NCBI GenBank assembly: GCA_937942115.1 | Contig: CALDFY010000385.1 | Coordinates: 1 to 6,844, forward strand | Direction of reading: 5' to 3' | Length of the DNA stretch: 6,844 nt | Source: an uncultured Anaerolineae bacterium | GTDB taxonomy: Bacteria > Chloroflexota > Anaerolineae > B4-G1 > DUEL01 | In this document: one piece after another, positions 1 to 5,457 of the stretch | Numbering within the stretch: the stretch's first letter is position 1 | Layout of the letters: every line of letters begins with the position of its first letter | Position numbers and translations under genes: made by a program | The notes under the pieces: generated by a model | What the model was told of the DNA's origin: nothing | Databases searched by the model: none | What the model saw: only the letters and a program-made list of their open reading frames with translations

Positions 1-222
1 GTCTTCCGCCAGTTGCCGGGCCACCACCATCATTTTGCCCAGCAGCGGCGCGTCCTCCGGCTTCGCCTGCGCGACGCCGACGATGTGCCGGTTGGGGACG
101 ATGAGGACGTGGACCGGCGCCTGGGGGCGCGCGTCGTGGAAAGCGGTCACTTCATCGTCCTGGTAGATGATGCGGGCCGGGGCCTCCCGGCGGACGATGC
201 GGCAGAAGATGCAGTCGGTCAT
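1..222 (-). CDS. HIT-family (histidine triad) nucleotide-binding protein, N-terminal 74 residues
   Basis: This is the N-terminal part of a HIT-domain protein; the gene runs off the left edge. The visible 74 residues begin MTDCIFCRIVRREAPARIIY. They contain the Cys4-x-x-Cys7 pair common in HinT-type proteins, then an 'F-HDARPQAPVHVLIVPNRHI' type strand pair, which is typical of the family just before its helical section. The catalytic HxHxH motif should lie near the C-terminus, outside the window, so activity cannot be judged. HIT proteins of this type are usually purine nucleoside phosphoramidases or AMP-lysine hydrolases in the cytosol. The start is supported by GGAG at 231-234, 8 bases upstream. 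The gene begins 17 bases after the TOPRIM-like gene and could be read through from it. Its high GC content matches moeA and mtaB rather than the neighbouring three genes, so it may be backbone flanking an insertion. Confidence 0.9.
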   Translation of the reverse strand, partial: MTDCIFCRIVRREAPARIIYQDDEVTAFHDARPQAPVHVLIVPNRHIVGVAQAKPEDAPLLGKMMVVARQLAED

Positions 223-230
223 CTTGTACG

Positions 231-234
231 CTCC
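231..234 (-). promoter_or_regulatory. Ribosome binding site of the HIT gene
   Basis: The minus strand reads GGAG, then the 8-base spacer CGTACAAG, then ATG at 222. The site sits in the 17-base gap after the stop codon of the TOPRIM-like gene, so the HIT gene has its own translation start even if it is co-transcribed. Confidence 0.6.
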
Positions 235-239
235 GGAGA

Positions 240-848
240 TTATCGCTCTTTAAGCCGAGTGAGAACCTGGGTGAGGTCATCTATAAAGTGCTTAAATGCT
301 CTATCCTCTTTACCCACTTGATAGAGGTCCATCGCCTCGGCTATCTCCTGGCCGTATTCAGCGCCTCCTAACTGGGGAATGAACCCGGCATTCTCTATAG
401 CCTTGCGTAGTGCATTTTTGTACCAGTCACGATCACATTTATAGCGAGGAAGGGAGACTCCCAAAGGGGTCTCAAGGCCGAACACTTTGGAAATCGCGGA
501 TGGGTCGCCGAGATACCAGCGTTCTATATGCGGGTCTGGAATGGCGCAAACAACCTGCCACGCTTTTTCGGGTTGTAAATACCTGAGAATTTCTTTGCGC
601 CGCTCTACATATCTACGGCAATTGGCATCTATGGCGACGACCAGAATATCCCCGGATGTCCTCTCTTCTCTAACAAATTGAGAAAACTCGGCAAGGGCTT
701 TCCCTTTGCCCCCTACGGCGTTCCGTACCTCGTGGACCATTTGCTCGGATGGAATCCCCTGTGCCCCGGCCACACGGGTAACCAGGGCGCGCAGAAACTT
801 TTCGTGGGCAATGTCCTCTAAAAAGTAGAGAACACGAAATCTAACCAT
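240..848 (-). CDS. Small TOPRIM-like (DUF4276-type) protein paired with the AAA ATPase
   Basis: This 202-residue protein resembles the small DUF4276/TOPRIM-like partners often encoded directly after OLD/RecF-like ATPases. The fold is inferred from motif layout. Residues 3-19 form a beta strand ending in E11-D12 followed by HEKFL, like the first acidic motif of TOPRIM. Residues 68-76 (ILVVAIDAN) form the second strand, with D74-x-N76 in place of the usual DxD. Residues 99-113 carry IPDPHIERWYL, a conserved-looking block also seen in DUF4276-like proteins (the 'IExW' position). The C-terminal third is helical and has no recognised motif. The ATG at 848 is preferred over an upstream in-frame ATG at 902, because it has GAGGAG three bases upstream and overlaps the ATPase stop by 8 bases, a coupling arrangement. 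The likely role is as a metal-dependent nuclease or effector controlled by the ATPase. GC content is clearly lower than in moeA (32 of 60 at 421-480). The family call is moderate; the nuclease activity is inferred. Confidence 0.72.
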   Translation of the reverse strand: MVRFRVLYFLEDIAHEKFLRALVTRVAGAQGIPSEQMVHEVRNAVGGKGKALAEFSQFVREERTSGDILVVAIDANCRRYVERRKEILRYLQPEKAWQVVCAIPDPHIERWYLGDPSAISKVFGLETPLGVSLPRYKCDRDWYKNALRKAIENAGFIPQLGGAEYGQEIAEAMDLYQVGKEDRAFKHFIDDLTQVLTRLKER

Positions 849-2127
849 AATCTCCTCGCATAATACGGACCCACAGAGGAGGCTCTTCCAAACCTTTCTC
901 AATCATTTGCTTCCGGAATAGAGGACCCAGGGGGGCAAAGGGTTCAAACTGAGTACCCTCCGGCGTCTTCTTACACACGATGAGCATTTGATCTTCAAAG
1001 TACTCCGGGAAGAGGGGGGAATGGGTATTCACAATGAGTTGAATGCCCCTCTTCGCCGTCTCTCTCAGAAGGTCGGCGATCAAGCGCAGGCGACGAGGAT
1101 GAACGCCATTCTCCGGTTCCTCGTACCCAATAAGGGTCACCGGCGATAGCGGGTTTGTGACGGCCAGGAGACCCAAGAGGCGGAGTGTTCCCTCCGAAAT
1201 GACGCGCGCCGAATACAAAATGCCGTTCTCTACCACATTTAGTTCCACAAAGCCGTCGGGCGTCAGTTGGACATCCAGTCGCTCAATGGCGGGAATCAGG
1301 GAACTCAAAGCACGAGAGGTGGCCTCAAATTGTCGCTCGTTTCGGGTGCGCAAAGTGTGGTAAAAGGCCGCCAAATCTTCCCCGAAAGGGCCTAAGCTAT
1401 CTGTCACTTTGACAGGGGAAGGGGAGCGCATGACCCTGGGTTCAAAATAGTAAAAACGCCAGCGGGCCAGTTCCTCCCGAAACGCCGTGAGATGAGGATA
1501 ATGGGGTGGATAGAGAGGCTGAGAGATCAATGTATAGTCCAGGCCGATCGGATGTTCTGTCGGTCTAGCCTGTCCCTCCATTCGCAGGCGTAGCCGGTCA
1601 TCCGCCCGGTAAATAAAGGGCTTGCGCGTATGAGGTTCTTTCTCTTGCCCCCCTGCTGTCAAGGCAACCAACCTCTCCTCCAAAACCCGCAGAACTCCGG
1701 ATTGGGGGACGGTTTCCACGACCACTCTGTATCGCAAGAACCGTTCCAGTATTCGCCGAGGAGCCCCCGTTTCTTCATACCCTGCCTCCAGACCCCTGCG
1801 CAATTCATAAATTCGCCGTTCCACCTCTCTGACAACGAAATCGGAGAGTTCTACATCCACCTCTATGGAGAACTGAGCCTTTTCCTTTTGAAGCAGACCT
1901 TTGACACCGGTGGAATCATAATGAAAGGCCTCCAATGAGATCCCCCGATGTCCCTCAAAAGCCTCTCGGATGGTTCGGCTGGTTACCATTCGGCTGAGCA
2001 GGGCCAAAGCGTCCAACAGGTTACTTTTTCCGGCGGCATTGGGGCCAAAAATCACCGTCAGCGGCTGCAGGCGAACCTCCACATCCCGCAGTGACTTGTA
2101 CCCTTCAATTTTTACCCGATGAATCAT
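841..2127 (-). CDS. AAA family ATPase (AAA_21/AAA_15, OLD/RecF-like ABC-type)
   Basis: This 428-residue ATPase belongs to the SMC/RecF/OLD-like ABC class (COG4637-like). The N-terminus has the typical 'I-I-GYKSL-D' strand, followed by Walker A GPNAAGKS (G28-S35). The ABC signature region is ISEGTLRLL, from I310. Walker B is TLIGYEEPENGVHP, with E336 and E337 as the candidate catalytic acids. The H-loop is VNTHSP, with H369. The middle (about 50-300) is a long charged, mostly helical insertion, as expected for the coiled-coil or lid region of this class. Such ATPases dimerise on ATP binding and usually act with a nuclease. OLD proteins carry TOPRIM on the same chain, whereas here it is a separate gene overlapping by 8 bases. 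The start overlaps the end of the MNT-HEPN gene by 23 bases, with a G-rich stretch just upstream. GC content is low in places (27 of 60 at 1801-1860), unlike the flanking backbone genes, which suggests transfer. All ATPase motifs look intact. The family call is firm; a defence role is inferred. Confidence 0.93.
   Translation of the reverse strand: MIHRVKIEGYKSLRDVEVRLQPLTVIFGPNAAGKSNLLDALALLSRMVTSRTIREAFEGHRGISLEAFHYDSTGVKGLLQKEKAQFSIEVDVELSDFVVREVERRIYELRRGLEAGYEETGAPRRILERFLRYRVVVETVPQSGVLRVLEERLVALTAGGQEKEPHTRKPFIYRADDRLRLRMEGQARPTEHPIGLDYTLISQPLYPPHYPHLTAFREELARWRFYYFEPRVMRSPSPVKVTDSLGPFGEDLAAFYHTLRTRNERQFEATSRALSSLIPAIERLDVQLTPDGFVELNVVENGILYSARVISEGTLRLLGLLAVTNPLSPVTLIGYEEPENGVHPRRLRLIADLLRETAKRGIQLIVNTHSPLFPEYFEDQMLIVCKKTPEGTQFEPFAPLGPLFRKQMIEKGLEEPPLWVRIMRGDYG
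852..857 (-). promoter_or_regulatory. Ribosome binding site of the TOPRIM-like gene
   Basis: The minus strand reads GAGGAG, ATT, then ATG at 848. The site lies inside the last codons of the ATPase gene, so translation of the two genes is probably coupled. It also decides the start: the upstream ATG at 902 would add 18 residues that do not look like part of the fold. Confidence 0.6.
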
Positions 2128-2854
2128 ACCCCTCTACCCCCTTTGCAACACGGATCAACAATGCCAGAAGAGCATCCGCCAGACGAATCACCTCCTCGGC
2201 GTCCTCTTCCGTCAGACGGGCGCCGGGGCGGTAGCGGGCCTCGTTTCTCACCTCCAGCGCGCGGTTCAGCCGACGACCCAACTCCGGGTCCGCTTCCCCG
2301 GTCTTTGGGTACAGTGCCCCGAACAGGCTCACAATGCCCCCATGAGTGCCGGGTATATCGTCTTGCTTTAGAAGGATGAGTGCCTTCGCCGCCAGTTCCG
2401 CTGCATTGTAAGCGGCGTCTATCGCCAGCCGGATTCGCCCGCGCTCCAGTACCTCGCGCGCCGATTCCAGGTACTCCTCCGCCAGGCGCGCCAGGTCTTC
2501 CGCCATCATCCGCTTCATTTCCCTTGTATCCATAGAGTAAATCTCCACTCCATAGTGGCTCACATTGTACAGGAAGTAATCCCGGGGCGGGAAGAGGTCA
2601 TACACTGAGGAAAAGATGATTTCGGTTGGGAGTTGGTGGGCGACCATAAAATCGTAGGCCCGATCCAGGATGGCCCGTTCCACCTTCCGGCCGTCCAGAG
2701 TAGCGATCAGGACGTCTATATCGGAATCCGGGCCCGCCGTGCCTTTTGCATGACTTCCGAAGAGGATGATGCGCGCGATTTTATCCCCACCCTCGCCGGA
2801 GAGTAGATGTTCGGTGAAACGGCTCAGAAGTTCCCGCAGGTCATCATCCCCCAT
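2105..2854 (-). CDS. Fused MNT nucleotidyltransferase-HEPN domain protein
   Basis: This 249-residue protein joins two domains that are often separate genes in HEPN/MNT toxin-antitoxin pairs. Residues about 1-110 are a minimal nucleotidyltransferase (pol beta fold). They contain GS-x10-DxD at G33-S34 and D45-x-D47, in the sequence LFGSHAKGTAGPDSDIDVLI, with E78 (PTEIIF) as a candidate third metal ligand. Residues about 118-240 are a four-helix HEPN domain with AAYNAAELAAKALILL, then GTHGGIVSLF, then RNEARY (R203-Y208). The RNase-type HEPN motif is R-x4-6-H; here the His position is Tyr, so ribonuclease activity is doubtful. MNT domains can transfer nucleotides to a HEPN partner, as in MntA-HepT where a Tyr is AMPylated. 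The stop overlaps the ATPase start by 23 bases. The ribosome binding site is weak (TCTGGA next to the ATG). The gene is first in a three-gene cluster, 73 bases after mtaB. The domain call is firm; the role as sensor, regulator or effector is open. Confidence 0.9.
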   Translation of the reverse strand: MGDDDLRELLSRFTEHLLSGEGGDKIARIILFGSHAKGTAGPDSDIDVLIATLDGRKVERAILDRAYDFMVAHQLPTEIIFSSVYDLFPPRDYFLYNVSHYGVEIYSMDTREMKRMMAEDLARLAEEYLESAREVLERGRIRLAIDAAYNAAELAAKALILLKQDDIPGTHGGIVSLFGALYPKTGEADPELGRRLNRALEVRNEARYRPGARLTEEDAEEVIRLADALLALLIRVAKGVEGYDSSGKN

Positions 2855-2866
2855 TCCAGAACCACC

Positions 2867-2922
2867 GCCTCACACTTCACGTTTCACGTTTCACGCTTCA
2901 CGCCTCACGCCTCACGTTTCAC
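2867..2922 (-). repeat. Tandem heptamer array, eight units of GTGARRC
   Basis: Eight consecutive 7-bp units occupy exactly 56 bases. On the plus strand they read gcctcac, acttcac, gtttcac, gtttcac, gcttcac, gcctcac, gcctcac, gtttcac. All variation except the first base of unit two is a C/T transition at positions 2 and 3, so the minus-strand consensus is GTGARRC. The array fills nearly all of the space between the mtaB stop and the MNT-HEPN start. It would lie in the 5' leader of the three-gene cluster if the promoter at 2927-2935 is used. It has no spacers and is not a CRISPR. Heptamer arrays of this type occur in Chloroflexi and cyanobacterial genomes, so it may be a dispersed genomic repeat rather than a specific operator. 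Confidence 0.93.
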
Positions 2923-2926
2923 GCTA

Positions 2927-2935
2927 ATTATACCA
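2927..2935 (-). promoter_or_regulatory. Possible extended -10 promoter for the MNT-HEPN/ATPase/TOPRIM cluster
   Basis: The minus strand reads TGGTATAAT, a TGn extended -10 joined to a perfect TATAAT, overlapping the mtaB stop codon. The hexamer at -35 with 17-base spacing is TGGTTT, a poor match, but extended -10 promoters can do without it. Transcription would start near 2920, inside the heptamer array, about 65 bases before the MNT-HEPN start codon. A chance match is possible because it falls in the GTG-GTA-TAA end of mtaB. Confidence 0.45.
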
Positions 2936-4238
2936 CCTCTCCCACCAGAAAACCACCCTCCTCCCCCACCAGGCGCGTGCGGGTGATGCGGTTGTGCAGG
3001 TCGGCCGGGCAGGCGGTGACCACCTGGAGGTAGTTATCGGTCAGCCCGTGCCAGAGGCCATCCTGCCGACGGCGCTCCCAGAGGACCTCCATCTCCCGGC
3101 CCAGGAACTGCCGCCGGTAGCGGGCCGCCAGACGCTCCCCCAGTTCCCGCATCCGGGCCGCCCGCTCCCGCAGGGCCGGCTCGGGGACCCGTCCCTCCAT
3201 CCGGGCGGCGGGGGTCCCAGGGCGGGGAGAGAAGGGGAAGACGTGCAGCCGGGCAAAGGCCATCCGCTCCACAAAGGCAATGCTCTCGGCGAACTCCGCC
3301 TCGTCCTCCCCGGGGAAGCCCACGATGATGTCGGTGGTGATGGCCATCTCCGGGACGGCAGCGCGGATTTGCTCCACCAGGCGGGCGTATTCGGCGGCCG
3401 TCATCCGGCGGCCCATCCGGCGGAGCGTCGCTTCGCAGCCCGATTGCAGGGGGAGATGGAGTTGGCGGCAGAGGCGACGGTCGGACCAGAGGGCCAGGAG
3501 GGACCCACCCACATCCCAGGGCTCCACCGAGGAGAGGCGCAGACGGGGGAGGTCGGTCCGGGTCAGGACGGCCTGAATCAGGCCCGCCAGTCCGTCTTTC
3601 CGCCCCAGGTCCTGGCCGTAGGCGCCGATGTTGACGCCGGTCAGGACGGCCTCCTGGTAGCCCTCCCGGACCCGGGCGGCGATTTCCGCCACCACCTCCT
3701 CCGGCGGACGGCTACGGACCGGGCCGCGCAGGATGTGGACGATACAGTAGGTGCAGGCGTTGTTGCAGCCATCCTGGATTTTGATGAAGGCGCGGGTTCG
3801 GGCCCTCACCTCCTCCCCCAACCCTCTCCCCCTCTCCCACAAAGGGGGAGAGGGGGAGGGGGGCCGGGGGGTGGGGGTGAGGGGGTGGCCCGAAGGGCCG
3901 GGGGTGGGGGTGAGGGCCTCCACCGCCCGCTCTTTCTCCTCGTTGGGGATAACCCATGCCACATTGGGGAAGGAGGCCAGTTCCTCAGGCCGGAGGGTGG
4001 CCGCGCAGCCCAGGACGGCGATGCGGGCCTGAGGGTTGGCCCGCGCCAGCGCCCGCAGCAGGTGGCGGGTCTTCCGCTCCGCCTCGGCGGTCACCGCGCA
4101 GGTGTTGACGACGCAGATGTCCGCCCGCGCGGGGTCGTCCACCACCCCGTGGCCCATCCCGACCAACCGGCGGGCCAGCGCCTCCAGTTCGCTCTGATTC
4201 AGCCGACAGCCCAGACTGTGCAGGTAGAATGTAGCCAC
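2928..4238 (-). CDS. mtaB: tRNA (N6-L-threonylcarbamoyladenosine(37)-C2)-methylthiotransferase MtaB
   Basis: MtaB is a radical-SAM enzyme that adds a methylthio group to t6A37 of ANN-decoding tRNAs, giving ms2t6A. The 436-residue protein has three parts. The UPF0004 domain carries the auxiliary cluster ligands C11 (HSLGCRLNQ), C47 (NTCAVT) and C78 (LGCAA). The radical-SAM domain has C158-x3-C162-x2-C165 (DGCNNACTYC) followed by the RG-VRSR block. The C-terminal TRAM domain occupies about the last 65 residues. HSLGCRLNQ and the TCAVT block favour MtaB over MiaB or RimO. The GTG at 4238 is chosen because it begins VATFYLHSLGC right at the domain. Longer in-frame readings run into moeA and give unrelated sequence; no strong ribosome binding site is visible. 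It starts 4 bases after the moeA stop, so it is probably co-transcribed. Unusually, residues 110-144 are encoded by a palindromic repeat element (see 3801-3918). It lies in the linker between domains, all ligand cysteines are intact, and the enzyme is probably functional. Confidence 0.95.
   Translation of the reverse strand: MATFYLHSLGCRLNQSELEALARRLVGMGHGVVDDPARADICVVNTCAVTAEAERKTRHLLRALARANPQARIAVLGCAATLRPEELASFPNVAWVIPNEEKERAVEALTPTPGPSGHPLTPTPRPPSPSPPLWERGRGLGEEVRARTRAFIKIQDGCNNACTYCIVHILRGPVRSRPPEEVVAEIAARVREGYQEAVLTGVNIGAYGQDLGRKDGLAGLIQAVLTRTDLPRLRLSSVEPWDVGGSLLALWSDRRLCRQLHLPLQSGCEATLRRMGRRMTAAEYARLVEQIRAAVPEMAITTDIIVGFPGEDEAEFAESIAFVERMAFARLHVFPFSPRPGTPAARMEGRVPEPALRERAARMRELGERLAARYRRQFLGREMEVLWERRRQDGLWHGLTDNYLQVVTACPADLHNRITRTRLVGEEGGFLVGEVV
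3801..3918. repeat. In-frame palindromic repeat element inside mtaB
   Basis: The element is 118 bp and is bounded by perfect 10-bp inverted repeats, GGCCCTCACC (3801-3810) and GGTGAGGGCC (3909-3918). Inside are a 13-bp perfect stem (3826-3838 with 3846-3858), a small hairpin GGCCC-GAA-GGGCC (3887-3899), and a near-direct repeat of 22 and 21 bases (3862-3883 and 3896-3916) differing by one G. In the mtaB frame it encodes a Pro/Gly-rich stretch (TPTPGPSG ... SPSPPLWERGRGLGEE) unlike the rest of the protein. The element at 6639-6802 has the same terminal CCTCACC/GGTGAGG and the same C-rich hairpin style, so both probably belong to one dispersed family. The peptide is of a kind often seen translated from such repeats in Chloroflexi-like genomes; that is recall, not a search. 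Confidence 0.88.
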
Positions 4239-4242
4239 AGCA

Positions 4243-5457
4243 TCAACGGTCTTCCGGCCAGGCGATGAGGATAGCAGTGACCGCCGTGCCCTCCGGCAAA
4301 GCGTCGGGGCCGGGGGGAACCCGCAGCAGGGCATTGGCACCCCGCATGGAAAGCAGACGGCTGCTGGCCTGGGCGCCCGTTGTCCGGGCCCACCACTCGT
4401 CCCCTTCTCGCTCTACCACCGCGCGCACGAACTCCGTCCGCACCGGGTCGGGCCGGACCGGATGCCGCAGCCGGACCGTCGCCTCGGGCCGCCGCAGGCG
4501 GGTGTGCCCGGCCATCCGCCGCAGCGCCGGCCGGACGTACAACTCAAAAGAGACCAGCGCGGAGACAGGGTTGCCGGGCAGGGCGAAGCAGGGCTTGCCC
4601 CGGACGGTAGCAAAGGTAAAGGGCTTGCCCGGCTTCTGCCGGACCCGGTTGAAATGGACGGTGCCCCGTTCGGCCAGAAGCGGGCCGATGTGGTCCCGGT
4701 CCCCCTCGGAGACGCCGCCGGAGGTGATGAGGACGTCGGCCTGAGCCAGGGCCGCCTCCACTTTCTCCCGCAACACCTCGGGCCGGTCGGGGACAATCCC
4801 CAGCGACATCGGTATCCCCCCGGCCTCCCGGACCGCCGCCATCAGCGCGTAGCGGTTGCTATCCCGGATTTGGGCCGGACCGGGGGACTCCCAGGGCTCC
4901 ACCACCTCATCGCCGGTGGAGAGGACAGCCACGCGCGGGGAAGGGTACGCCCACACCTCAAACCGCCCCACCGTCGCCAGCAACCCCACCTCCGCCGGCC
5001 CCAACATCGTCCCCTCGGCCAGCACGACCTGCCCGGCGGCCAGGTCGGAGCCGGCCGGACGGACATTCTCGCCGGGGCGGACGGGACGGGTAAAGCGGAC
5101 AAACTCCCCCTCCACCGCGCTGTCCTCCACCATCACCACGGCGTCGGCGCCGGGGGGGAGGGGAGCACCCGTCATCACCCGGGCGGCGGTGCCCGGGATG
5201 ACGGCGACAGAGGGCATCTCCCCCGCCCGTCCCTCGGCATCCAGAATCCGCCGCCGGGGCGAATCGTCCTCCGCCACGACGGCCCAGCCGTCCACGGTGG
5301 AGGCCGCAAAGGGCGGATAGTCGGTTTCGGCGCGGACGTCCTCCGCCAGCACCCGTCCGGCGGCCTCGTCCAGCGAAAACCGGCGGGGTGGCAGGGGAGA
5401 GACTGCGGCCATCACCCGTGCCCACGCCTCCTCCGGCTCTATCATCACTTTACCCAT
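4243..5457 (-). CDS. moeA: Molybdopterin molybdenumtransferase MoeA
   Basis: MoeA inserts molybdate into adenylylated molybdopterin, the last common step of molybdenum cofactor synthesis in the cytosol. At 404 residues it has the usual length. Recognisable family blocks are PPFAASTVDGWAV (P48-V60, with D56 at the conserved DG), VMTGAPLPPGADAVVMVED, VLSTGDEVVE (T181-E184), TSGGVSEGDRDH (T245-H256), KPGKPFTFA, and LPGNPVSALVSFE (from L293). The order is standard: MoeA N-terminal domain, MoCF-binding domain, C-terminal beta domain. The ATG at 5457 is preceded by GGAGGAA four bases upstream and overlaps the stop of the DUF1786 gene by 8 bases, so the two are probably translationally coupled. mtaB follows after 4 bases. 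It shows no truncation or missing motif. The common MDGYA block reads VDGWA, which is within family variation. Confidence 0.97.
   Translation of the reverse strand: MGKVMIEPEEAWARVMAAVSPLPPRRFSLDEAAGRVLAEDVRAETDYPPFAASTVDGWAVVAEDDSPRRRILDAEGRAGEMPSVAVIPGTAARVMTGAPLPPGADAVVMVEDSAVEGEFVRFTRPVRPGENVRPAGSDLAAGQVVLAEGTMLGPAEVGLLATVGRFEVWAYPSPRVAVLSTGDEVVEPWESPGPAQIRDSNRYALMAAVREAGGIPMSLGIVPDRPEVLREKVEAALAQADVLITSGGVSEGDRDHIGPLLAERGTVHFNRVRQKPGKPFTFATVRGKPCFALPGNPVSALVSFELYVRPALRRMAGHTRLRRPEATVRLRHPVRPDPVRTEFVRAVVEREGDEWWARTTGAQASSRLLSMRGANALLRVPPGPDALPEGTAVTAILIAWPEDR

Noticed and set aside
849..902. 18-residue N-terminal extension of the TOPRIM-like protein
   Set aside because: The ATG at 848 has the better ribosome binding site and begins directly at the first beta strand.
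2867..2922. CRISPR-like array
   Set aside because: The units are 7 bp and directly adjacent with no spacers, so this is a simple tandem repeat.
2994..4268. Long plus-strand open frame of 424 codons across mtaB
   Set aside because: It is antisense to a well-recognised mtaB, is rich in Gly/Pro/Gln from the GC-rich complement, and has no recognisable domain.
4239..4340. Longer N-terminus for MtaB
   Set aside because: The extra residues overlap the moeA C-terminus in another frame and resemble nothing in the family; the domain starts right at the GTG at 4238.
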